A DNA stretch of 27,066 bases from JAZNQL01 sp045590155 (GTDB lineage Bacteria > Bacillota > Clostridia > UMGS1883 > UMGS1540): positions 1 to 27,066 of the forward strand of contig JAZNQL010000012.1 in assembly GCA_045590155.1 (NCBI GenBank). The letters run 5' to 3'. Under the pieces are notes generated by a model that was not told the origin of the DNA, did no database searches, and worked only from the letters and a program-made list of their open reading frames with translations. Positions 1 through 7,881 of the stretch are shown piece after piece; within the stretch, counting starts at the first letter, position 1, and the number at the start of each line of letters is the position of its first letter. Made by a program: the position numbers and the translations under genes.

Positions 1-34
1 ATCAACATAGCCATATTGTTATCTTACAGTTAAT

Positions 35-63
35 ATTATACAATAATTTTACGCATTTGTCAA
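35..63 (-). promoter_or_regulatory. Perfect SigA-type promoter firing out of the left edge
   Basis: On the minus strand TTGACA (58-63) and TATAAT (35-40) both match the consensus exactly and are separated by exactly 17 nt. The predicted start of transcription is near position 28, so the transcript runs leftwards and its gene or RNA lies outside the window. The 34 nt of visible leader hold no convincing ribosome binding site. The stretch between this promoter and the nif3 stop (64-173) is very A/T-rich. It contains only a weak terminator-like element, a 4-bp AACA/TGTT stem followed by a short T run near 140-160. Sequence match is direct; activity is inferred. Confidence 0.85.
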
Positions 64-173
64 AGTTAATTTGAAAAAGAAATGAAATTTTTTTATTTTT
101 TTGTTGTTATCTTTTTTATATATGTATATTCTCTCATTTTCAAAAATAACACCATGTTTTTTTATTGTTCTTT

Positions 174-956
174 TTATTTTGATATAACATTAAATACATT
201 TTTATGTTCAGAAACACATACCTTTACGTTTTTACAGTTTTTACTTATAATATCTGCAAAAATGTCTGCTACTATATATTCGCTTTCAAAATGTCGCAGT
301 TCTATAAGATTAAGACCTTTTGCCGATGCCTCAAGCGCATGGTGGTATTTTATTTCTCCTGTAATATAAACATCAGCCTTCTCCTTTAATGCATAAAAAA
401 GCAGTTCATCATCGCTTCCGCTGCCAGAGCACAATGCCACTTTTTGCACTTTATCGTCTTTCTTACCTGTAAAATGCAAAGCCGTAACAGGAAATTCTTG
501 CATTATGGTTTCGCAAAGTTCTTTCATTGTGGTATTTAAATATCCTACTCTGCCTATGCCCATACCTTCAGGATGAGGTTGCAATGTTGTTACATTATTT
601 AATTTGAGTTTTTGGGCAATTACATCGTTTATGCCGCCTTTTGCACTGTCCATATTAGTATGTGCGGCATAAACGGCAATATTGTTTTTCATAAGATAAA
701 GTATAATTTCTCCTGTTACGGTATCGGATGTAATGGTTTTCTGTGCAGAAAAAATCAAAGGATGATGTGTAATTATAAGTCCTGCTTGTTTTTGTACTGC
801 TTCTTTTGCAACTTCCATTGTTACATCAAGAGTTGTAAGTACACAGTTTGTTTCGTTTTCTTTATCTCCAAGTAAAAAGCCAACATTATCAAAGTCTGCC
901 GCAAGGTTTTTGGGAGCAAATTCTTCTATCTCTTTGATTATTTCTTTAATTTTCAT
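174..956 (-). CDS. Nif3-like dinuclear metal centre protein (YqfO/GTP cyclohydrolase 1 type 2-like)
   Basis: The 260-residue product matches the Nif3/YqfO family, small proteins that bind two metal ions and assemble into hexameric rings; the physiological substrate is not firmly known. Visible metal-site motifs are THHPLIF (about residues 63-69), AAHTNMD (about 97-103) and, near the C terminus, the GEIKYHHALEA stretch with a late conserved LRHFESE. The length fits the short form of the family without the inserted PII-like domain. The start is an ATG preceded by AGAGGG at 11 nt. It follows the P-loop ATPase gene by 20 nt and is probably the last gene of the transcript. In many Firmicutes this gene sits beside trmK; no trmK is seen here. 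Family assignment is firm, biochemical role is not. Confidence 0.9.
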   Translation of the reverse strand: MKIKEIIKEIEEFAPKNLAADFDNVGFLLGDKENETNCVLTTLDVTMEVAKEAVQKQAGLIITHHPLIFSAQKTITSDTVTGEIILYLMKNNIAVYAAHTNMDSAKGGINDVIAQKLKLNNVTTLQPHPEGMGIGRVGYLNTTMKELCETIMQEFPVTALHFTGKKDDKVQKVALCSGSGSDDELLFYALKEKADVYITGEIKYHHALEASAKGLNLIELRHFESEYIVADIFADIISKNCKNVKVCVSEHKNVFNVISK

Positions 957-976
957 AAGTATATCATCCCTCTTTA

Positions 977-2008
977 TTAGAATATATTATCTATTACCTG
1001 TGTGAATTTTTTGTTGAGTGATTCAAAGTCCATTGCCGAAACATAAAAGTTTTCAATAAACCTGTGTGCGGCTTTTGCTCTTTCAAACTGTCCTGATGCC
1101 ATTTTTATAAGCATTTCAATATAGTCCTCTTCCCTTGCCGTATCGGGAGTTTTTTTGCAGGCATACTCGTCAAGGTCGTATAGCTTACTTTCATAATGAT
1201 GATAATAATTATAAGTTGTAACTGCTATTCCAAGCTTTGGAATTAAAAGATGTTCATATTTTTTGTCGGGTTGCATGGGGCACGAACACAAAATAGTATC
1301 AAACCCTCTTCCTTCGGCTTCTGTGGCAAGTTGTTTTATTATCTCACTTGTAAAGGCTCCGCCTTTTATAGCTGTTACAGCATATTTTTTAAATGTTTCT
1401 TTAAGATAATTCTTTACTCCGTCATGGCATATTGCACTTAAAAACAGTTGTCTTCTTCTACCGTTATCATCATATAAATCTTTAAATATACTTTCCGAAA
1501 TTTCCTTTTGTATTCTATACACTTTTTTTACGTCATATTCTTTTTCATAAGCTTTTTCTATATCTTTTATAAGTCTTTGTGCCGACTCAAGATATGCATA
1601 TCCCTTTTTAAAGAAATTTGCTTTTTCTTCCATAAAAAAGTTTATTTCTTCTTTTTTGTCGTATACTTTTTCTCCGTCCAAAAACTCTGCCGTGTTCAAA
1701 AGAACGCCTGTTACTCCTGCAAATTTCGGGTCTGAAATATGAGGCGCAGTAGCATCAAGCAACGCAACCTTTATCTGCGGAATGTTTATTCCGTCAAGCG
1801 AATCGTAATCTGACGAACAATGAAACAGCTCGTAATCAAAGCCTTCGTTTTCGGCTCTTTTGGCTACATTTTTCATAAAAGACGATTTACCCATCCCCGA
1901 ACCGCCTTTTATATAGATTTTTTGTGTGTCATAATCGTTTGCTATCTCGTCAAAGTGGGAATAAAAGCCTTGCGGAGAATTTACTCCTGCAAACCATTCT
2001 GTATACAT
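977..2008 (-). CDS. P-loop ATPase of the PRK06851-like type with a degenerate second P-loop
   Basis: The product (343 residues) is a predicted cytoplasmic ATP-binding protein of unknown role. Residues 35-43 form a Walker A motif (GGSGMGKSS), followed by HCSSDYDSLDG (63-73) and IPQIKVALLDATAPH, which I recognise from the PRK06851 family. The second half repeats the layout: IKGGAFTSE (214-222), GRGFDTILCSCP and IPKLGIAVTT. In that repeat the GK[ST] of the P-loop is gone. The start was chosen at an ATG with AAGGAGG (2017-2023) placed 8 nt upstream; a TTG 18 nt further out would put the ribosome binding site inside the gene. It lies 48 nt after hslO and 20 nt before nif3. The 48-nt gap folds into a hairpin that hides the ribosome binding site. 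Confidence 0.75.
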   Translation of the reverse strand: MYTEWFAGVNSPQGFYSHFDEIANDYDTQKIYIKGGSGMGKSSFMKNVAKRAENEGFDYELFHCSSDYDSLDGINIPQIKVALLDATAPHISDPKFAGVTGVLLNTAEFLDGEKVYDKKEEINFFMEEKANFFKKGYAYLESAQRLIKDIEKAYEKEYDVKKVYRIQKEISESIFKDLYDDNGRRRQLFLSAICHDGVKNYLKETFKKYAVTAIKGGAFTSEIIKQLATEAEGRGFDTILCSCPMQPDKKYEHLLIPKLGIAVTTYNYYHHYESKLYDLDEYACKKTPDTAREEDYIEMLIKMASGQFERAKAAHRFIENFYVSAMDFESLNKKFTQVIDNIF

Positions 2009-2055
2009 AAAACATTCCTCCTTCAAATCTATGATATTAAAAGAGGAATAGTTTT
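2009..2055 (-). promoter_or_regulatory. Hairpin sequestering the ribosome binding site of the P-loop ATPase gene
   Basis: In the minus-strand RNA, AAAAC (2051-2055) pairs with GUUUU (2009-2013) and AUUCCUC (2043-2049) pairs with GAGGAAU (2014-2020), with one bulged base (2050) between them. That is 12 base pairs around a loop of about 22 nt. The stem takes in most of the AAGGAGG ribosome binding site (2017-2023) and ends against the ATG at 2006-2008. The other foot of the stem lies one base from the hslO stop codon. No U-run follows, so it is not a classical terminator. A translational switch or coupling device is an inference. Confidence 0.6.
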
Positions 2056-2056
2056 G

Positions 2057-2932
2057 TTACAAAGTTTCCATTATTTCGGTAAGTCTGTCCTTTGTAAACA
2101 TATATTTATTATTGCAAAAATGGCATACAACTTCTGCGTTCATCTGTGTATCTATAATATCCTGAATTTCTTTTTTTCCTAAAGTTGCTATTACTTTTTC
2201 TATAAGTTCTTCCGAGCAATCGCAACGGTATGCGGTTTCGTGTTCTGTCATAGTATATGCCTTGAACGAAGACAGTGCATAAGAAATTAAATCTTCACAG
2301 GTTGCACCTTCTGCAAGTGCGGTTGAAATCTGGGGCATATTTTTTACCATCTCTTCAAGCTGACCTATCTGTTCATCGGTAGCTTCGGGCATAACCTGTA
2401 ATATAAGCCCCCCTGCCGCTTTTACAGAAAGGTCTGTATCAACAAGCACGCCTACTGCAACTACTGCTGGTATCTGTTCGCTTTTTGCATAATACATGGC
2501 AATATCGTCGCCTATTTCGCCTGAACAAATCGGTATTTTACCTATATAAGGGTCTTTTAATCCTAAATCCTGTATAATTCCTAAAAAGCCGTCCGTTCCT
2601 ACTGCTCCGCCTACGTCAAGCTTTCCGTCTTTTAACGGTAGGTCGCAAAGAGGGTTGTCCACCGAACACTTTACATTTGAATTACTGTCGCTTATTGCAG
2701 TAATTCTGCCAATAGGACCTCCCCCTTCTATCTGAAGGGTAAGCTTGTCTTTTTCGCCTTTCATCCAGCCTCCCATTATTGCAGTGGCCGTTAAAAGTCT
2801 TCCTATTGCGGCGGTAGCTGTGGGCATTGTATCGTGAAGCTTGCGCGCTTCTTCAACAAGATTTGTTGTTATTGCGGCTGCACATCTTACTGCTCCGTCT
2901 CCTGTAATTGCTCGTACTATACGGTCTTTCAT
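2057..2932 (-). CDS. hslO: Redox-regulated molecular chaperone Hsp33
   Basis: Hsp33 is a cytoplasmic holdase that is switched on by oxidation of a zinc-bound cysteine cluster. The 291-residue product has the expected length. The zinc/redox site is complete: C237 and C239 (CDC) and C270 and C273 (CHFC). The N-terminal half carries typical family stretches such as VRAITGDGAVR and a region rich in glycine around GGGPIGRI. The ATG overlaps the stop of the upstream CvpA-like gene by four bases (ATGA), which suggests translational coupling. Ribosome binding is from GGAG within the end of that gene. The hairpin masking the next gene's ribosome binding site starts directly after the stop. Identification is firm. 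Confidence 0.96.
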   Translation of the reverse strand: MKDRIVRAITGDGAVRCAAAITTNLVEEARKLHDTMPTATAAIGRLLTATAIMGGWMKGEKDKLTLQIEGGGPIGRITAISDSNSNVKCSVDNPLCDLPLKDGKLDVGGAVGTDGFLGIIQDLGLKDPYIGKIPICSGEIGDDIAMYYAKSEQIPAVVAVGVLVDTDLSVKAAGGLILQVMPEATDEQIGQLEEMVKNMPQISTALAEGATCEDLISYALSSFKAYTMTEHETAYRCDCSEELIEKVIATLGKKEIQDIIDTQMNAEVVCHFCNNKYMFTKDRLTEIMETL

Positions 2933-3513
2933 ACTTTTTCTCCTTTTGAAAACATCATATAAATGAAGTTGTTATCATACATAAATTTTAATAAATATGA
3001 CGAATTTATCTGTGTCATCACAAATGAATTTTCATCTAAAAATCCTTGGGCCATAATAAGCAAAATATATGTAATAAAAATTATTACAACAGCACTCCAA
3101 AGCATACCCAGAGTTCCGTTAAAAAAGCTTAAAACCGGTAGCTTGAAAAAGCCTTTTACAGCAAACGAGAGTGCTTTTATTATAATTATACTTATTAAAA
3201 AAATGATAGCTGTTATAGTTGCGGACATTACTCCGTTTGCCGCCTGCTCTATCCCTTTTTCTTTTACGTCCGAAAATATTTCACTTTCTCCGATAGTAAC
3301 CTCTTCTGAAAGCTTTTGAATTATAGTTTCTCTTGCTGTATTATAAATTTCTGTATCTTCTATCTGTACTGCAAAAACATTATGCAGCGTTATTGCCAGA
3401 ATAATTGCTAAAAGAGTTGAACCTACTCCCAAAAGAACTGATATTATTCCTCTTTTTTTACCTCTTATAATAAAAAATATTAAGACTACCAAAAAAAGAA
3501 TATCAAGAACCAT
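2929..3513 (-). CDS. CvpA-like integral membrane protein
   Basis: The 194-residue product has three clear hydrophobic segments (about 1-17, 24-48, 100-118) and a fourth at about 135-157, a layout seen in CvpA-family proteins (colicin V production-type membrane proteins). The N terminus MVLDILFLVVLIFFIIRGKK followed by a glycine-containing second helix is typical of the family. In Gram-positives its role is undefined and it has nothing to do with colicin here. The start has AAGGAGG 7 nt upstream. It follows the DUF5711-like gene by 20 nt and overlaps hslO by four bases. The family call is moderately sure; similar clostridial genomes often keep a CvpA-like gene near hslO, but that is from memory. 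Confidence 0.75.
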   Translation of the reverse strand: MVLDILFLVVLIFFIIRGKKRGIISVLLGVGSTLLAIILAITLHNVFAVQIEDTEIYNTARETIIQKLSEEVTIGESEIFSDVKEKGIEQAANGVMSATITAIIFLISIIIIKALSFAVKGFFKLPVLSFFNGTLGMLWSAVVIIFITYILLIMAQGFLDENSFVMTQINSSYLLKFMYDNNFIYMMFSKGEKV

Positions 3514-3533
3514 TCATACTCCTCCTTAATTTT

Positions 3534-4643
3534 CTATCCAGCAATGTTTATATAAACCGAGTTTCCTGACATTGTAACTATTTTTTGACGCCCCTGAAGC
3601 AAAAATGCTTTTGCAGATTTACTTTCAAAATAAGCTTTTGTTACAACCTTTCCCTTTGAATTTATAACTTCTGCTTCGCTTCCCAGATTTATAAGAGTAT
3701 ATGACCCCAATCGATCGATATTTTTAATGTTTTTTTCTTCGATATATTCAGTACGCTTATTCCCGGATGTTGAGTAGCTTTCTATTTTTGTTCCTGCAGG
3801 GTCTGAAAAAGTGAAGGTTATACCCTGTTTGTCTGAAATATAGTTTTCTAGAGTTTTATTCTTATAATCTATTCTCCATCTTTCCGAACCTTTTGACGAA
3901 AGTGAAAAGGCTGCCTTATCCCCCGTTGCCAATACAGACGAGCCTGCATACTGAACATCAAGTACCATATTCTCTGCTCCTGCCGGACAATAAATGTTCT
4001 CACTTTTTGCAAAGTTGAAAAGTAATACCGCACTTATATTATTCCCGCTTTCAGTATCAAGTACAGCTATACTCATAAGACGGTTATTTTCTGCCAGCGC
4101 TATATCTGTAACAATATATGATGATGTATGCCAGGTATATACTGTTTTTCCTTTAGAATTAAAAACAGTTACTTTAGCATTATATCCTTTTTCACTTTCG
4201 GCGATAGCATAGTATCCGGAAGAGTTTACTGCCGCCGTTATAATGGTACCGTTTGTTACATTATTCTGCTTCATTTCGCCTTTATAGATAAGCATATATT
4301 CATTTCCGCCAAGGTTTTGTGCAAATATGTATCTCCCAGAAGAAATAATCTGTGGCGTTTGATATTTTAAGGGGACACTCCATATTTCTTTTCCCTTTTT
4401 ATTCATCCCGACAAGACCATTTTCGCCTAAAACAGCCATTCCGTCTTTATATTTTACTGTAATACATTCTCCCGAAGAATGGGCGGTAATACCTGTGTTT
4501 TTTACCGAGGGTTTGCCGAATAAAAAACCTGTATTCGAAAGGTATGCATATATTGCTATAAACAACACAATAACTGCTATGAATGCTATTGTGCAAATAA
4601 GGGCTATATTCTTTTTCTTTTTAAACTTAATAACTTCTCCCAT
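3534..4643 (-). CDS. DUF5711-like single-pass membrane protein with a propeller-like outer domain
   Basis: The 369-residue product begins with a short basic cytoplasmic tail (FKKKKN), then one membrane helix (about residues 13-36) and a long extracytoplasmic part. That part is built of repeated short beta-strand units such as GMAVLGENGLVGMNKKGKEIW, GYNAKVTVFNSKGKTVYTW and AAFSLSSKGSERWRIDY. The repeated '..N.KGK..W' pattern resembles quinoprotein/WD-type propeller blades, with the aromatic residue closing each blade. I believe it belongs to DUF5711, a clostridial family of unknown function. The ATG has GGAGA 6 nt upstream. It sits between truA and the CvpA-like gene in the same run. No catalytic motif is visible; a binding or scaffold role at the cell surface is only a guess. 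Confidence 0.65.
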   Translation of the reverse strand: MGEVIKFKKKKNIALICTIAFIAVIVLFIAIYAYLSNTGFLFGKPSVKNTGITAHSSGECITVKYKDGMAVLGENGLVGMNKKGKEIWSVPLKYQTPQIISSGRYIFAQNLGGNEYMLIYKGEMKQNNVTNGTIITAAVNSSGYYAIAESEKGYNAKVTVFNSKGKTVYTWHTSSYIVTDIALAENNRLMSIAVLDTESGNNISAVLLFNFAKSENIYCPAGAENMVLDVQYAGSSVLATGDKAAFSLSSKGSERWRIDYKNKTLENYISDKQGITFTFSDPAGTKIESYSTSGNKRTEYIEEKNIKNIDRLGSYTLINLGSEAEVINSKGKVVTKAYFESKSAKAFLLQGRQKIVTMSGNSVYINIAG

Positions 4644-4663
4644 AGTAATTCTCCGAATAATTT

Positions 4664-5395
4664 TTAATATGTGGCACTCATAAGCGATAGTCCTTGGGGC
4701 GGAGCTGTTATTCCTGCCTTTGTTCTGTCGCCCGATTCAAGTATGTCTTTTATTTTTTCAGGCTCTATTTTTCCTATTCCTACATAAACAAGAGTGCCTG
4801 TTATTATTCTTACCATATTGTATAAAAATCCGTTTGCGGTAATCTCAATATCAATAATATCATTATGCTTTGTAATGCTTAAATCATATATTGTACGTAC
4901 AGTTGTTGTCACATTTGATCCGCTTGCCATAAACGCCGAAAAGTCATGTTCTCCAAAAAAGTTTTGAGCCGCTTTTTTCATCAGTTCAACATTAAGCTTT
5001 TGAGGGTAAAACCACGAATATTTTCTTAAAAAAACGTCGTTTATATCAGCATTTAGAATTCTGTATGAATAGGTTTTTCTTTTTGCTGAAAATACGGGAT
5101 GAAAATCGTCTGCCACAATCTTTGCCGATATGATTCTTATATCGTCATTTAAATGTGTATTCAATGCTATGGGCATTTTATCCATCGGCACTGCCGACTC
5201 GGTATCGAATACTGCGGTATAGTTTTTTGCGTGAACTCCTGCATCTGTTCTTCCGCATCCGAGTACACACACACTTTCCCCCGTAACTTTATAAACTGCT
5301 GTCTCGAGAGCTTCCTGTATGGTTATTCCGTTTTTCTGACGTTGAAAACCGTGATAGTCGGTTCCGTCGTACATTAAAGTCAGTGCTACACGCAA
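4664..5395 (-). CDS. truA: tRNA pseudouridine(38-40) synthase TruA
   Basis: TruA isomerises uridines 38-40 in the anticodon stem-loop of tRNAs. The 243-residue product has the family N terminus (YDGTDYHGFQRQ) and the catalytic motif GCGRTDAGVHA with the nucleophilic aspartate at D51. Further family stretches are FSAKRKTYSYRI and FLYNMVRIITGTLV. The start is a TTG one base after the ecfT stop, with AGGA about 10 nt upstream; no ATG is available at the expected N terminus, so the non-ATG start is well supported. Position after ecfA1-ecfA2-ecfT is the standard Firmicutes arrangement. Identification is firm. Confidence 0.96.
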   Translation of the reverse strand: MRVALTLMYDGTDYHGFQRQKNGITIQEALETAVYKVTGESVCVLGCGRTDAGVHAKNYTAVFDTESAVPMDKMPIALNTHLNDDIRIISAKIVADDFHPVFSAKRKTYSYRILNADINDVFLRKYSWFYPQKLNVELMKKAAQNFFGEHDFSAFMASGSNVTTTVRTIYDLSITKHNDIIDIEITANGFLYNMVRIITGTLVYVGIGKIEPEKIKDILESGDRTKAGITAPPQGLSLMSATY

Positions 5396-5396
5396 A

Positions 5397-6197
5397 TTAA
5401 ATCATTCCTGTTCCTATAACTATAATGGCAAAAACTATCCCTGCAAAAAGCGAATACAAGTCTGTTTTTGAAAACTTAAGTTCTTTAAGACGTGTTCTTC
5501 CTTTTCCTCCTCGATAACACCTGCATTCCATTGCAAGGGCAAGCTCATCTGCCCGGCGGAAAGCACTTATAAAAAGAGGAACTAATATAGGTATAAGAGC
5601 TTTTACTTTTTTTATTATGTTTTTATCCTCAAAGTCAGCCCCGCGCGCCGTTTGTGCTTTTATTATTTTATCGGTTTCTTCAAGTATTGTGGGAATAAAT
5701 CTTATTGCTATGGTCATCATCATAGCTATTTCGCTTGAAGGTAAGCCTATTTTAGAAAATGGCGAGAGCAACCTTTCAAGACCGTCGGTCAGCATTATGG
5801 GCGATGTTGTTAAGGTCAACAGCGATGATGCCACGATTAAAAACATTAGTCTTAAAATTATTTTTAAAGCATTTAAAACCCCTTCAAGTGTGGCGGTAAA
5901 AATCCACCACGAAAAGAGTTCTGTTTCTCCCCCTGTCATAAAAACATTTATAAAAGATGTAAATATTATAAGAAAGAGCATAGCCCGAAGACCGCTGAAT
6001 ATGTGTTTTATATGGATTTTGCTTAATGCAATAATTATTCCCGTAAAAATAAAGAATGCCAAAAAGCCCAAAAAGTTATTTACACAAAAAAGGAGTATTA
6101 TATATGCCAAAAGTCCTAATATTTTACTTCTTGAGTCCATTCTGTGAAGCGGAGAATTACCTGGAAAATACTGGCCGAGAGTGATATCAGTTAACAT
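5397..6197 (-). CDS. ecfT: Energy-coupling factor transporter transmembrane protein EcfT
   Basis: EcfT is the membrane scaffold linking the two ECF ATPases to interchangeable vitamin-binding S proteins. The 266-residue product has several membrane helices and the two Arg-containing coupling motifs in the C-terminal half, TARGAD (about residue 180-190) and MECRCYRGG (about 220-228). The N-terminal GQYFPGNSPLHRMDSRSKI is a family hallmark. Its start overlaps the end of ecfA2 by 11 bases; GGAGGG lies 7 nt before the ATG. No S-component gene is in the window, so this is a group II (shared) ECF module serving substrates encoded elsewhere (inference from known ECF biology). Confidence 0.95.
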   Translation of the reverse strand: MLTDITLGQYFPGNSPLHRMDSRSKILGLLAYIILLFCVNNFLGFLAFFIFTGIIIALSKIHIKHIFSGLRAMLFLIIFTSFINVFMTGGETELFSWWIFTATLEGVLNALKIILRLMFLIVASSLLTLTTSPIMLTDGLERLLSPFSKIGLPSSEIAMMMTIAIRFIPTILEETDKIIKAQTARGADFEDKNIIKKVKALIPILVPLFISAFRRADELALAMECRCYRGGKGRTRLKELKFSKTDLYSLFAGIVFAIIVIGTGMI

Positions 6198-7044
6198 TTT
6201 TCATCCCTCCCGAAAACAGTTTTAACAGTTCTTTTTTTGCTTCGTCTACTGTATAAATATCCCTTTTTATATCAATTCCTGAATCTGCAAGTTTTTGTAT
6301 TACAAAGCTTATTTCCGGAATGTTAAGCCCCATTTTCTGAAGCTCGTCCCCTTTTGAAAAAACTTCTCTTACACTGCCTTTCATTGCAAGAGTACCTTTA
6401 TTCATTACGACAATTTCGTCTGCAGATTTTGCTACATCTTCCATACTATGAGATACAAGTATAACTGTATTTTTTGTTTTTTCATGCAAAGTACTTATTT
6501 TGCTTAATATATCGTCACGTCCTACGGGGTCAAGTCCTGCGGTAGGCTCGTCCAAAATTAAAATCTCGGGATTCATTGCCAAAACCCCTGCTATGGCCAC
6601 TCTTCTTTTTTGCCCTCCGGAAAGTTCAAACGGGGATTTTTTATAATACCTTTCATCAAGTCCTACTGTTGAAAGAGCATCACAAACCCTTTGTTCAATT
6701 TCTGTTTTTGAAAGTCCTAAATTTTTAGGACCAAAAGCTACGTCTTCAAATACTGTATCTTCAAACAGCTGATACTCCGGATACTGGAAAACAATGCCCA
6801 CTTTACCCTTTTTTAAGGTGTTCTTTTTGTCGGCAATATCTATCCCTGACACAAATACATTGCCAGAAGTAGGTTTTATAAGTCCTGCAAGAATCTGTAC
6901 AAGAGTTGTTTTTCCCGAACCTGTATGTCCTATAAGTCCGTAAAACTTATTTTCTTCAATTTTTAAATTTATGTTGTTCAGTGCTTTCTTTTCAAATATG
7001 CCTCCGGAAGAATAGACATATTCGAGATTTTTTACTTCTATCAA
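6187..7044 (-). CDS. ecfA2: ECF transporter ATPase EcfA2
   Basis: One of the two ABC ATPases of the shared ECF vitamin transporter. The 285-residue product has Walker A GHTGSGKTT, a Q-loop followed by the EcfA2-typical QYPEYQLFEDTVFEDVAFGPKNLG, the signature ELSGGQKRR and Walker B ILILDEPTAGLDP, and the H-loop in VILVSHSMEDV. The start is TTG, whose last bases form the TGA stop of ecfA1 (TTGA overlap), with GGGAG 7 nt upstream. It overlaps ecfT by 11 bases, so the three ECF genes are translationally coupled. Identification is firm. Confidence 0.95.
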   Translation of the reverse strand: MIEVKNLEYVYSSGGIFEKKALNNINLKIEENKFYGLIGHTGSGKTTLVQILAGLIKPTSGNVFVSGIDIADKKNTLKKGKVGIVFQYPEYQLFEDTVFEDVAFGPKNLGLSKTEIEQRVCDALSTVGLDERYYKKSPFELSGGQKRRVAIAGVLAMNPEILILDEPTAGLDPVGRDDILSKISTLHEKTKNTVILVSHSMEDVAKSADEIVVMNKGTLAMKGSVREVFSKGDELQKMGLNIPEISFVIQKLADSGIDIKRDIYTVDEAKKELLKLFSGGMKNVN

Positions 7045-7874
7045 TTTTTATCTCCCTTTAATGCCGATATAAGTTTATCGACACATTCTTCAGCATTTAA
7101 AACATCGGTGTCTACATTTATTCCTTCTTGTGCAAGTGAATGCATAAGCTTTGTAACATAAGGTGTTTCCAGTCCCAAAGCTTCAATTTTTTCTTTTTGT
7201 GACATAATTTTTCTTGGCTCGTCATTCATCACAACTTCGCCTTTGTCCATAACTATAATTCTGTCTGCCCTAACCGCTTCATCCATATAATGAGTTATCA
7301 TTATTATGGTTTTGCCAAGTTCTTTGTTAAGCTTTTTAATGGTTTGTATTACTTCTTTTCTGCCTTGCGGATCAAGCATTGCTGTGGGCTCGTCAAGCAC
7401 AATGCAATCTGGTTGCATAGCTATTATTCCTGCTATGGCAACTCTTTGTTTTTGACCGCCTGAAAGCATGTGAGGTGCCTGTTTTCGGTATTCATACATT
7501 CCCACTGCTTTTAAAGCTGAGCCCACTCTTTCTCTTATCTCTTCCTGGGGTATCCCCAAATTTTCCGGGGCAAAGGCAACATCTTCTTCAACAATGGTTG
7601 CCACTATCTGGTTATCGGGGTTTTGGAAGACTACTCCTACTTTACTTCTTACATCGTATATTCGTTTTTCATCACTTGTGTCTATCCCGTCGACAAAAAC
7701 CTTGCCCGATGTAGGCGTTATTATGCCGTTAAACTGGCAAGCAAGTGTTGATTTGCCCGAACCGTTACGCCCAAGTATTGCAACAAATTCGCCTTTATTT
7801 ATTTTTAAGTTTATGTTTTTTAAAATATAATCTTCCCCTGTATAAGAAAAACAGAGGTCTTGGGTTTGTATCAT
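7041..7874 (-). CDS. ecfA1: ECF transporter ATPase EcfA1
   Basis: The partner ATPase of EcfA2. From the chosen start the product is 277 residues with Walker A GRNGSGKST, the EcfA1-typical QNPDNQIVATIVEEDVAFAPENLGI after the Q-loop, signature MLSGGQKQRVAIAG and Walker B CIVLDEPTAMLDP. The start was placed at the ATG of MIQTQDLCFSY, 7 nt after the stop of the upstream methyltransferase gene, with GGAGAAGGA before it. A longer reading from a GTG adds 12 residues that lie inside the methyltransferase gene and do not look like family sequence. In many Firmicutes this module follows rplQ in the ribosomal protein region; here it follows an RNA methyltransferase-like gene. Confidence 0.95.
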   Translation of the reverse strand: MIQTQDLCFSYTGEDYILKNINLKINKGEFVAILGRNGSGKSTLACQFNGIITPTSGKVFVDGIDTSDEKRIYDVRSKVGVVFQNPDNQIVATIVEEDVAFAPENLGIPQEEIRERVGSALKAVGMYEYRKQAPHMLSGGQKQRVAIAGIIAMQPDCIVLDEPTAMLDPQGRKEVIQTIKKLNKELGKTIIMITHYMDEAVRADRIIVMDKGEVVMNDEPRKIMSQKEKIEALGLETPYVTKLMHSLAQEGINVDTDVLNAEECVDKLISALKGDKN

Positions 7875-7881
7875 CTTTGTA

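Noticed and set aside
1..30. A possible operator-like AACA...TGTT arrangement near the left edge promoter
   Set aside because: Only four bases per arm pair and the inner positions do not match; too weak to call.
942..956. A four-codon mini reading frame (ATGATATACTTATGA) whose stop overlaps the nif3 start
   Set aside because: Such short frames occur by chance in A/T-rich gaps and it shows no separate ribosome binding site; it may be just the spacing region of nif3.
5617..6147. A 176-codon plus-strand reading frame
   Set aside because: It is exactly antisense to ecfT, has no family resemblance and its residues mirror the hydrophobic codons of ecfT. Other plus-strand frames, such as 12616-13047 and 20513-20986, are shadows of ileS and mutL in the same way.
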